A stretch of DNA of 64,000 nucleotides from contig QJNS01000308.1 of NCBI GenBank assembly GCA_004154925.1, positions 18,606-82,605 on the forward strand. Direction: 5' to 3'. Shown piece by piece: positions 23,626 to 33,133 of this stretch; the first letter of the stretch is position 1; each line of letters opens with the position of its first letter. Below the pieces are notes generated by a model. That model was not told where the DNA came from and searched no databases. It saw only the letters and a program-made list of their open reading frames with translations. Origin of the DNA: Monosporascus cannonballus (Eukaryota > Ascomycota > Sordariomycetes > Xylariales). A program made the translations under genes and the position numbers.

Positions 23626-24417
23626 AGGGATGGAGGCCAAGAAAGAAACCATTATGGTTGTGTCTCGGGGATATTGGTCTACCGACGTCATGGTCTGCCG
23701 CGATGGTGAGGCATTCAATAGCCTGGGACTGCTGTACTATACGTATAGATGTGCATGAGGATGTATGCCAGTCGATCTTGATGCGGATCAGGTTAGACAT
23801 GCTTCATAAGAACGATTTACCTAAAACTACCAAATTAATTTCTAGCTCGATTACAGTTAACATCCCGAGTACAGGCGCAGATGTATAAACCAGGTGGCTA
23901 AGTAGGCGTGTATGGTGGCATGTTTTTATGTTTTAATCATCGCATGCAGCTTGCCTCACATGCTCAGCTTACAAACGCTACCGCCATTTTGTCCGTCTGC
24001 GACCCTGCAATTTCCTTCTCTTAAAGTCTTCCGATTATCTAGAAAATCAGAAGACTGCTTATCCGAGCTGATTCTTTTTGGCGATATCTACGCCAGTCCG
24101 TCAAGGAGGGCAGACCAGAAGCAATTCCAAGCAAGACATGCACCACGAGTGCTTCACGATCTCTCGCGCTTGGGAAGGCCTATTCATTGCACATTTTCCA
24201 CTTGAACACATGATACCTATTACGGCCCCGTTTTCAACTTTAAGCGCGAGTTTATTCATTACAGGTTCGCGTAGTTGAGCGCTGCTTTTTCCTCATCGTC
24301 ATGTTCATTGTCCTTTTCAACCCCCCCAACAGTCACCTCATTTCCACTCGGGCCTCAACTCACCACCAAAGCAACCAACATATTAAAACCTCACACTATT
24401 TATCAGCATCCGCAAAG
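23626..24417. other. Intergenic, 3' flank of uS14m and promoter of the Arb2-domain gene
   Basis: About 790 bp with no supported coding sequence; short overlapping frames only. The final 120 bp is C/T-rich with short A-rich tracts (CACCAAAGCAACCAACATA), typical of a fungal 5' leader before ATG 24418. Confidence 0.45.
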
Positions 24418-26339
24418 ATGTTCAGGCGAAAGTGGTCCGGTCTCCCGGCGGACCCAGCCTTCCCTTCCGACCTCAAGAAGCTCGGGTACGTAACTAGGCG
24501 CTCTCGTCCACTCCTATATCAGCCCGCTAATTCCTCGCAGCTACTTCATCAACGAGGATGACGAGGTCCGGTCCATCGAGAACCCCGATTACTACTTCAA
24601 GTACTTTCTGAGCCGCAACGGGCGCTACAACGAGCGCCAGCGCTTCGCCATGAACCGTAAGCCCACCTCTCATTTCCACTGATCGCCTTTTCGTCTATGA
24701 ATGAGCCGAGTCGCCTTACAGACAGAGTGACACGCGTTCTATGCTATTCTGACCTCGCCAACAGAGGCCCTCGAGGAGGAAATCCACAAGCGCCTCACGA
24801 ACCTCGGAATGAAGAAGATCCTCCTGCCACTTGGCACGCCAACAACAACCGACGACGGCACCACCACAACCACTACCGTCCCGCACGTGCCGATCTTCGT
24901 AAGCGCCGACATCGCGCAGAAGTCGCGCGTAGTCCTGATCTTCGGGGAGTCTTTCCAGGACCTCGGGGTGCTCGCGCACCGCGTGGTCGTCGGCCCCGGC
25001 GGCGTGAACAAGGGGTCTATGGTATCGATCGTCTACTCCCTACAGCAACAGCGCTCGTCTCCCACCGGCGCCGCGGCACCGGGCATAATCCTCGCCAACA
25101 CTGGCCAACTGCTGTGGTGCCCCTCGGCCGGGCGCGCTCTCACGCGGCACGCTTTCGACGCCGCGCCTATGAAGAGCGCCGTGCATGAGGGCCGACTCGT
25201 CGACGAGCACCGCAACCGCGTCCCCGGCAACCACAGCGTCGCCGAGCACGTGCGGTACGTGTTCGAGAGCGTGATTCCCGCGTTCGTGGACCCAAGAAAA
25301 GAGGCCCGGATCGATGTCGTGGCCGTCGGCGACGCCGTCGAGGCCGTCCAGAGATACCTCGACGGGGAGGCGGCGTGGGCGCGCTGGGGCAATCGCGTCA
25401 GCTGCTTTGCGAATGTGGGCGGTTACTACCCCACGTGGGAGCTAAAGTGTGAGGGATTCAAGCAGTTCTTAAGAGACGTGAGTTATCCGTCCTCTCTTCC
25501 CTTATCATACCAGCTTTTTCTAGCATTTCCCACCCATTTCTCATCCCTCCCTCCGTCCCATCCCATAAACTCCGTTTCCCCCCTCCCCCGACCGCCGGCG
25601 TAACCATCCCACGCAAGTCCAGCTTCCCAAACTAACCCACCCTCCCCATCCGCAGAAAGCACGCTCCTACGTCCCCTCCCTAGAGCCACTCAACACGGTC
25701 CTCTCGGGGCCCGACGGCAACCCCCACACGGCGACGTTCACGGCGCTCGGCAGCCCGATCTTCAGCGGCGGCACGCCGCACTTCACGGAGCTGCTGCTCG
25801 TGGAGGGCGGGTCCGCCGTCCTCGACTTCCTGCAGGAGGTCGCCCTCTCCTTTTCTGCTGACTACCGCAACCCGGAGTTCCACGTCACGTACCGCGACCT
25901 CCGCGCCGCCGACCAGGAGGACGAGGACTGGAGCAACTGGCGGGGCCCCGAAGACGCCGACCAGGTGACGATGCCCACCGTCGAGGTCTCCGCTGCTGCT
26001 GCTGCTGTTCCGGACGCTGGTGTTGTAGCTGCTGCGGAGAAGAAGAACGGGGAGGAGAAGGGCACGGTGGGAGAGCCTACCAATGCTAGGGGGCACGAGG
26101 GTAAGGGTAGCGGCGGCGAGCGCTTAGTGGAGGGGGTCAAGGACGAAGCCGAGGTCGGGAGCGAGAACGCAGGAGACGATTCGGGTAAGCGGCGCTCGAG
26201 CGACTCCAGAGGCGTTCGGGAAGGGAAGAAGGAAGCCGAAGTCGAGATTACATCTGGAGAGCCGCTGGCGGGAGGTGAGGGCACGGTCGAGGAGCTGCGG
26301 GCTGCGATGGAGAAAAAGCTCGTGATCGATGAGATCTGA
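24418..26339 (+). CDS. Arb2-domain protein (Arb2/FAM172 family)
   Basis: Four exons: 24418-24485, 24541-24656, 24765-25477, 25656-26339; about 526 residues. The N-terminus carries the Arb2-family opening: MFRRKWSGLP, DLKKLGYFINEDDEVRSIEN and YNERQRFAMNQALEEEIHKR. An alpha/beta-hydrolase-like core follows, with VPIFVSADI, RVVLIFGESFQDLGVLAHR and GIILANTGQLLW. In S. pombe, Arb2 belongs to the Argonaute siRNA chaperone complex in RNAi-directed heterochromatin; a role in chromatin or small-RNA handling here is inference from family. Classical hydrolase nucleophile motifs are not evident. The last 150 residues are low-complexity and acidic, with an Ala run from a GCT repeat, probably disordered. 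Intron branch sites CTGAC and CTAAC support the splicing. Convergent with the Mgr3-like gene 373 bp downstream. Confidence 0.85.
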
Positions 26340-26712
26340 GTGCTGCGTTTCAAGTTTCAGAGCGCATACGAACCCCCAGATATTTCCCGCCGCAATACGT
26401 AGACAGCTCAATCTGGTCCGAGTCTCGCCCGAATATGGTCGGGCGGCCGGCCCTAAGTTAGCAGAAATGGCACACGCGGATTTTACTGAATTTAGTTAAC
26501 CATCATCATACATATGAGCGTTGCCGCACAACGTAAACATGAACGCCGCAGCACTATCCGAGCCGAACACTAAAGCTTCATCACCAAAGGCACACCAGCG
26601 AGCGGGAACGCGCAACTTTAACCATGTAGATATTTGCCGAGACGTGTCACGCCATGCCCGGCAGCTTGCCGAGGATCCAAATAATCCCACCGAACCCGGC
26701 GCGGCGCCTCAC
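26340..26712. other. Convergent 3' intergenic region
   Basis: 373 bp between the stops of the + strand Arb2-domain gene and the - strand Mgr3-like gene; holds both 3' UTRs. No recognisable terminator element. Confidence 0.5.
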
Positions 26713-28503
26713 TCAGGCCCAGAGGATCGCCCCGAGCCCCGTCTTCGGGGCCTCCAGCTCGTCGAGGAGCTCCTGGGCCCTGCGCGTCCTCTCCCTCACG
26801 ACCTGCTCCTCCGCGGCCCACCTCCCCGTCTCTTCTGCTTCTGCTCCCGCCCCTGCTCCTGTTCCTGCTCCTCCTCCTCCTCCTCCTCCTCGGGTCTCGC
26901 CGCCGTCGCCCCACAGGCCCAGCCACCCCGACGACCCGCCGCTCCTCGCCGCGCTGCGGCGCTCCCTCTCCTCCCGCGCGAGCCGGCCCGCCATCTCGGC
27001 CCAGTTCCGCAGCCCGGCGTCGAGGCACTCCCGGCACGTCTTCCTGGCCGCGACGGCGCGCCCGGCGTCCCTGCTGCTGCTGCTGCCGCCGCCGCGGCCG
27101 AGCTTACGCAGTTGCTCCTCGGCGAGGTCGACGGCCTCGCGGGTCCACGCGAGGCCGTCCTCGCGGCCCTTGCCACTGCCCCCGCTGCTGGCGTAGATGA
27201 TCTCGCCGATGTACAGGTCGAGCCCGGCCTCCTCGCAGAGCTCCCGGGGGTCCCGCGCGGGCGGCGCCTCGCCGTCGTCCGGGGGCGGCGGGTACTCGGG
27301 CTCGAAGACGATGCGCCTCGCGACGCCGACCAGGTTCGCCGTGGTCCAGGGGGAAGAGGAGGACCGCGCAGTGCCGGTGCGGGAGTCGTCCGCGGACTGC
27401 TGCGGGCTCGGCAGGGAGCGGCGCGCCCTGAGTACCGATATGAGGATGGGCAGGGCGGACGAGACGTCTCCGTTGCGGGCCTTGTGGGCGGCTAGCGCCG
27501 CGAGGCTCGTGAGGAGGTTGGCGGACGGCTTGCGCGCGCCTCTGTCGTCCCTGAGGACGTACGTCTTCTCGTCGTAGATGGGGCGGTTCGGCAGCGAGCC
27601 CTCGTTGGCCAGGGACAGCGCCCGCTCGTACATCCTGGCGGACGCGTCGGGCGTGCCCTTGAAGTCGAGCCAGGACGCGTACTCGAGCGCGGCGTCCATC
27701 TTCTGCTTCGGGGTGAAGCCCCGGGTGGCCAGGACCCGCCTGTAGAAGGTCTCGGGCGGCTCGAAGGCGCGCTCGCAGTCCCTCTCGTGCGGAGCGCTCG
27801 GCGACCCGTGGGCGATGGGCCTCGGGTTCGGGTTCGACGGGCCCCGGACCTGGTCGGCCGGGAATACGAGGTGGCGCGTCGTGTCGACGACCTGGTCGTC
27901 GAGGTGTTCGGCGGCCTTCGCGCACAGCATCAGGGCCTCGTAGTAGCCCCTCCTCCACGGCTCGCTCTTGGCCGACAGGTCGTATCCCCGCTTGCCGATA
28001 CCCTCGATCCGCGCACCGTCTTCCGTCAATTCCTGCAGGCCCGCGCCCTCGATGTTGGGATCCTCTAGCCTCTCCAGGACGTTCTTCGCGTAGCTTCCGA
28101 TCTGCACCCAGTCCGTATAGGGCACGTCGGTCCGTTCCGGAGCCCACTTGGCCAGCCTGAAGCGCATCCGCGTGAGGAACCCCCACTCGTGCGGCGTCGG
28201 GTATCTCCGCTCGAGCCATTCCTGCTGGACACTCCAGTACGCGACGACTGAGAGCCCCAAGATGGCCCAGAAGTACACCGTGTACTTGCCGGCCATTAGC
28301 ATCTCATGTGCGAGCCATCTCTTCCGCTCGGTCGTCAGATACCGGAACTGCTGGTTTCTGGCTAGCGGGGAGGAGAGGAACGGGAGCTGTGGTCGGGTAT
28401 GTGATGCGAGCTTCGTGTTTCCGGTGAATAACCGGCTCGCACCGGGAGATCTGAGGGGTCGCCAGACGAGGAGTCTTCGGCCCAGGGTGCGCAACTGTTG
28501 CAT
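26713..28503 (-). CDS. Mgr3-like mitochondrial inner-membrane TPR protein
   Basis: Single uninterrupted 596-codon frame. Residues 1-60 are rich in Arg, Leu and Ser with almost no acidic residues (MQQLRTLGRRLLVWRPLRSP), a good mitochondrial presequence. One membrane segment follows at about 74-91 (YTVYFWAILGLSVVAYWS). The soluble part is helical, with a TPR-like stretch near residues 260-300 (MDAALEYASWLDFKG, ASARMYERALSLANEG). The Gly/Glu-rich segment at about 535-570 comes from a GGN repeat. Yeast Mgr3 is an adaptor of the i-AAA protease Yme1; equating this protein with it is inference from architecture, and 'mitochondrial TPR protein' is the safer name. It follows atg29 in the same direction. 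Confidence 0.65.
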   Translation of the reverse strand: MQQLRTLGRRLLVWRPLRSPGASRLFTGNTKLASHTRPQLPFLSSPLARNQQFRYLTTERKRWLAHEMLMAGKYTVYFWAILGLSVVAYWSVQQEWLERRYPTPHEWGFLTRMRFRLAKWAPERTDVPYTDWVQIGSYAKNVLERLEDPNIEGAGLQELTEDGARIEGIGKRGYDLSAKSEPWRRGYYEALMLCAKAAEHLDDQVVDTTRHLVFPADQVRGPSNPNPRPIAHGSPSAPHERDCERAFEPPETFYRRVLATRGFTPKQKMDAALEYASWLDFKGTPDASARMYERALSLANEGSLPNRPIYDEKTYVLRDDRGARKPSANLLTSLAALAAHKARNGDVSSALPILISVLRARRSLPSPQQSADDSRTGTARSSSSPWTTANLVGVARRIVFEPEYPPPPDDGEAPPARDPRELCEEAGLDLYIGEIIYASSGGSGKGREDGLAWTREAVDLAEEQLRKLGRGGGSSSSRDAGRAVAARKTCRECLDAGLRNWAEMAGRLAREERERRSAARSGGSSGWLGLWGDGGETRGGGGGGGAGTGAGAGAEAEETGRWAAEEQVVRERTRRAQELLDELEAPKTGLGAILWA

Positions 28504-29131
28504 CTTCGGCGTGGTCGGTCGGGGAGTTTCTTTGAGAAGCTCAGGGTTCAGTCTGGTCGAGTCATGGTGCAGCCATCACACTGCATTCATCGTTAATTGC
28601 TTTTCACTCGGGGATATTTCAATCACGCTGGCGCCAGAAATTGAGTGACCTCATTCTCGAAGCGAAGTTTGAAACTTTGATTGCGATAAAGAACCCTTTG
28701 CGACAGCCTCCGGCTTAGCGCATGCTATTCTCTTATCGAGGCCGTTCATATTCTTAGAACGATATCACTCCATACTGCATGATTCTCTCTTGATATTCAT
28801 TTAGATAGGTAGCCAATAACGATAACACCCATCATACCCGGAGCGCCTTTGCTGACACATCAAGAAGGCCTTATAGATCGTTGAAGAGTAGGTAGTTGCC
28901 GTAAATATGCCCTAAGGGGGCAGCCATGCCCGGTATATCCGATGTTGCACCCATGGACCCAGTCATGAATCGTATACCTACACAGAAGAATCATAGGTCC
29001 CCAAGTCCCGCCACTTTGTTTACAAGTTGAAGAAGCACCAATGTTAGGCCCCAAACACCAAGCAATGCTGCCAAACCGGGCCACCCATACTGTACCGAAA
29101 GCCATAAACCTAGGAGACGGACCAGTCCATC
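28504..29131. other. Intergenic between atg29 and the Mgr3-like gene
   Basis: 628 bp containing the 3' UTR of atg29 and the promoter of the Mgr3-like gene, both on the minus strand. An 81-codon minus frame at 28860-29105 is Cys/Gly-rich and unlikely to be coding. Confidence 0.45.
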
Positions 29132-30643
29132 TTAGGGCTGATACGATTTTGGAAGATAGCGGCTCCTGAAAACATTGCCGATAGTCCCCTTAAGACTTCC
29201 TATGGTACCAACGTCCCCCATCTTGCTGGCCAGTGCCTCTTCTAACGCCGACTGGGTCACCGATGCATCTACAAGCCCTTCTTAGCATCTGGGTCAAGTT
29301 GAATGAGGGGGGGGGGAAGAGTAAATACCATCAAGGTCACTGAAGCTGCTTCCCATGCTTGGGGTCCCATCGCTGTCTCTGGAGTAGCCTTTACCCTTGG
29401 CGCTCGGACTGCGGCCAGACAGCTCCATGGTCCGACGGGGCGACACAGGTCCCCTGGGCTGATTCCTATCTGAAGCCCCATGCTCGACCGGTACGGCTGA
29501 GCTCGCGGAAGAGTCGGAAGTTTCAGAATGATGGATGTGCTCTCTAGGTAGCCGTCTAGCAAAGTCTCGAGGGTTGCCACGCAGGGTAGCACTTAAATCG
29601 TGCTGCCCGCTTGTTGATCCGTCCGCCTGTGCCTTGTATGGCAAGAAGGCAGGCTCCGTATCTTCGTCGTCGTCTTCTGCGAAGGACGCCGAGACATCGT
29701 TGTTCTGGAATCGCGGGGGCCGGCGGATGATTCTGGACTGTGCCGGGCTAGAGGAGGCCGAGGATGACGAGTCGACGGGGCTTGCGTCAGCGGGACCGGG
29801 AGAGGGCGGATCAGGAGGGTCCACCTCGTCAACCGAAGTAGCGACAGGAAGAGACGATAATCTCTTTCGCTGTGTCTCTGTGCTAGATCGGTTCGCCGCC
29901 CTGCCGCTGCCGGCTAGGTTTCGGGTCCCGACGATGGCAGTGTTCGAAGATGAAGTGCGTGTTACAGTCGGCCGAGAGCTGTTCCTTACGGGCGTCCCGG
30001 GAACACTTACATCGTTTCGGGCCAGATGGGAGTCCTTACGGATAGACAACGACGAAGGTGCACGTGGTTGAGGGCCGCCGGATCCGGTTCGTAGCATGGC
30101 CTCTGCTACGAAGGGGCTTTCCGAACCCGGCTGGGGTGATGGCGCTGCGGAGCCTCTTGCGGCGGCCGCAGCCTTGCGCATCTGGGCTCGTAGTTGCGCG
30201 GCATGGCGTTCGGTGAGGAAGGCAACCTGTTGGAGAAGAAAGTCGACGGTCACCTGAAATCGTGATGCGCTTGAGACTGCGGGTCAGCAAGATGAAGGCT
30301 CGGATGGAACGGCAGGTCAAACTTACACCTCATTCCCTACAACACGAATACCGTTAGCCAATCATCATCATCGCCTGACTTACCGCCTGAACGACACTTA
30401 CAGTCTATCTCCGTTTTGGAAACTTTGGATACGATCTTCCATAATGCTTCATCCTTTGACGAATCCCAGTTTACCTAGACACGGAAACAAACAATCAGCC
30501 CCATCTGAAACAGGAAACGGGAATGAATGTGGCACGAAGGAAGCGCCACGTACAGGAGGAGGATCGACAAAGTCACCCCGTGGGAATGGAAGCCGAATGT
30601 AGACGGTATAGGTCGGGTCCGAGGGAGAGTGCGAGGATGCCAT
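29132..30643 (-). CDS. atg29: Autophagy-related protein 29
   Basis: Five minus-strand exons: 30554-30643, 30402-30474, 30327-30336 (10 nt), 29329-30269, 29132-29268; about 416 residues. Atg29 acts with Atg17 and Atg31 in the scaffold that starts autophagosome formation at the phagophore assembly site. The conserved N-terminus is spread over four exons: YTVYIRLPFPRGDFVDPPP (12-30), VNWDSSKDEALWKIVSKVSK (31-50), TEIDWNEVASRFQ and VTVDFLLQQVAFLTERHA. The middle is Ser/Pro-rich and acidic, probably disordered and phosphorylated. The C-terminus recovered from exon 5 (DDASVTQSALEEALASKMGD) matches the usual family ending. Stopping at the in-frame TGA in intron 4 would lose this conserved end. The donor of the microexon is a perfect GTAAGT and intron 3 has a GCTGAC branch site. 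Confidence 0.92.
30327..30336 (-). other. atg29: 10-nt microexon of atg29
   Basis: Exon GGAATGAGGT encodes the end of Trp, then Asn-Glu and the first two bases of Val. It is bounded by GTAG upstream and GTAAGT downstream. With it the protein reads IDWNEVASRFQVTVDFLL, as expected for Atg29; without it the frame is lost. Acceptor of the next exon is AAG at 30270-30272. Confidence 0.8.
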
Positions 30644-31635
30644 ATTGTTTGTCGTGTTGTCTCAAGTCGCCGGATGGGGTACATTGGTATTCATGTCATT
30701 GTAATGTCATCAATATGTCTCTTTCCGAAAAATCGGCTGCAGCCTTGAGCACAACAATGAGACGATGCAGGGCCGTCTAATGCAAGATAGACAAATTCAA
30801 CCAAGAAGAAGCTGGGGACGTCTTTGTCTTGTCTCTAGAATCGGCAATTCATGGGCTTTGCAGATCGACGAAGTACCTCAGGATAGATAAAGCAAGATAA
30901 AGCTCCTAGCTACCAGGTAGGCAGGCACTGGGCACACACCTCAGAAGCTCTTATCGGTGGGTGGGACCGCCGGGCTGCCCCCCATTGTTCCGATATTAGA
31001 GCCCTGAAGGCATGACCTCCCCTGATTACTACCTTGTAGCTAGCTACCCACGGTACGAAGTACCAGTTAGCGTTACTCATATTGAAGTTAGCGCCCCGAT
31101 CCAGTGTCCGCTCGACATCAAGTGACAACAGCCAAATGTGGGGCCTCGGTTCTTTATCAGGGGACAGGGAGACGACACCCGACTGGCCACGGTCATGAGG
31201 ACGAGGACCCTCTTGAATCACCATGTCCTATTAGACACACCGGAATCATTTCGGGCTACCACCCTGCCTAGAGAAAGATGGGCTTGTACACCCAGCCTAG
31301 GCAGAGAGTCAGGCAGACTCACCGGGAGCCTCGACCTCGTGATGCGCAATCTCGCGATTCATTGGCTATCCGCGCTCACTGTCACATTCATCCGGTGTCG
31401 GTGGTTTAGGAGAAGTGCAAAAAAAAGGCTTATGATCGGCATATGAAGAAGGATGAGAATGAAATATAGCTTATGATAGTGGATAGCCGCTCTTCTGCGA
31501 GATGGGTTCTAGCTATGATACAGGTGTTACGTTAAAAAGCCTCAACTGATAATCGAATCGTGCAGTTCGCTGCAGTGTGAGTATGACCTACAGTGATAAC
31601 AAGGATAACTGGAGATATTGATAGCCGGTTTGAGC
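30644..31635. other. Intergenic, promoter of atg29 and of the membrane-protein gene
   Basis: About 990 bp between two divergent genes. Only short overlapping frames; no domain, RNA gene or repeat recognised. Confidence 0.45.
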
Positions 31636-33133
31636 ATGGAGGTACAGTAACCTAGCACAAGACTAAATAGAACCTCATCTAGCCACCTCTTTATAGCTGC
31701 TGAGCATAGCACCGCAGATACTTAGACGGGGGTTTCCAAACTGGTCACAGACGCCAATACCCAACTTCGAGCCCTCGGCGGGCGGCCTATTGGCGCTCGC
31801 CGACCTGGGGACCATCGCCCAGCGGACCGCCATAGTCGGCGGCTCGTCATGGCTGGACAGCCTGATCCTCGCTCCGGGCCTTCACTATCAACAGGCCGCC
31901 GAAGCGCTGAACGACAAACTGAGGGCATCGTACGACGCCGTCGAGATCTACCAGGGCAAGGCGCTACTGAGGTACAGCGTCACGAACCAGGCCACCATCC
32001 GCTACCTACAGCGCCTCGCGAGCTCCGGCCAGAGGGTCGTCGTCGACGTCGGCGCCACCCCGCACCGGAGCCACTTCCTCTCCTCCTGCCGAGGGCGACG
32101 GCGCGGCGTCGGCCAGCGCGCGACCATCTGGGCCGACGGCCGGGGCGCGGATCTCGGATGGCTGTCTCACGTGCTGTATCTCGCCGCTCCTGCGTTCACG
32201 GTCGTCGCATTCGTGTTCATGATCTTGCTACAGGAATGTGAGTCCGTCCGTCCGTCCGTCCGTCCGTCCGCCCGATAATATCCCTCCGCCCCTATCGCCA
32301 CCTCCCTAATTAAAGGTCTTCCCGATGGTTATTAACGGATGGATCAATCGATTCAAGGGTGGGGCGTCGCACTCCTCCTGGCCTTGATGTCCTCCCGCAT
32401 CCTGAACATCTGGGTAATCAAGCAGCGCGCTAAGCAGCCCGTGTCCGTCCCGACCCCGCCGTCGTCGACTCCGGACCTCGACAACCTCCTAACCGAGTAC
32501 GTAGTCGACCTCGGGCACGGGCGCTCCGTGTCGCTGCGCGGGCTCGCCACAGACCTGCAGGCCATAACGGCGGGCACCTGGCTCGGCGCCAAGACGCACG
32601 TCCAGGGTTACCTCGAAGCCACTGCTAAGGGTAAGCCATTCCAGGAGTCATTTCTTATTTCCTTTCTCTCTGGCTCGCAGACCACAAAATTGCGAATAGG
32701 GCCTTTCATGAGTCTACAGCGCCCGAAGCCAAACCCGTAATCCCAGCTGTCCGTCTAGTTAGTGAAGCACTTTGAACAGTCACTGACTCCAGATGATGCA
32801 GTGACCGTGTACCTGGTCGCCTCGTTTAGCGGCAACATGACGCAGGTCGGCAATATCATCTTCATGGCCCTCCTACTGGTCAACGCGGGCTTGCTCGGCC
32901 TTAGCAACGCCCATGCCAAGACGTTCCGCATGCACGGTCGCATCGCGGCGCCTACGACGGATCGTTCACCATACGTTTCGCCCCTGGGGAGTACCAGTGA
33001 CAAGGAAGCCGGCTATGGTGCGAGGAGCCCGCCGTATCCTGAGAGTAGTGGTTTGACGGACACCTCCACGTGGCCATCGACAACGGCGCAAACATCGAAT
33101 ACGTCCTCCGCCATGGGCAATCATCACGGGTAG
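31636..33133 (+). CDS. Fungal multi-pass membrane protein, function unknown
   Basis: Proposed exons: 31636-31641 (ATGGAG, tentative), 31751-32237, 32358-32630, 32793-33133; about 368 residues. The first exon is inferred because an in-frame TAG lies upstream of 31751 and no in-frame ATG intervenes. The soluble N-terminal half is well protein-like: TPIPNFEPSAGG, GGSSWLDSLILAPGLHYQQA, SYDAVEIYQGKALLRYSVTN and QRVVVDVGAT. Three hydrophobic segments follow, in order: YLAAPAFTVVAFVFMIL, then GVALLLALMSSRILNIW just after QEWW, and VGNIIFMALLLVNAGLLGLS near the end. The tail is Ser/Thr-rich. Intron 2 contains seven GTCC repeats. The AAG acceptor at 32355-32357 was chosen because it restores QEWWGV and the reading frame. 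I do not recognise a named family. Confidence 0.75.
32242..32269 (+). repeat. (GTCC)7 microsatellite in an intron
   Basis: Seven exact GTCC units immediately after the GTGA donor of intron 2 of the membrane-protein gene. Confidence 0.9.

Noticed and set aside
29294..30253. A 319-residue single-frame version of Atg29 starting at MTVDFLL and ending at HST
   Set aside because: It lacks the conserved N-terminal segment and ends in an intron; the five-exon model recovers both family-typical ends.
17948..33133. A secondary-metabolite gene cluster around the CoA ligase
   Set aside because: The neighbours are ribosomal, autophagy and membrane proteins; no polyketide or peptide synthase, P450, transporter or cluster regulator is present.
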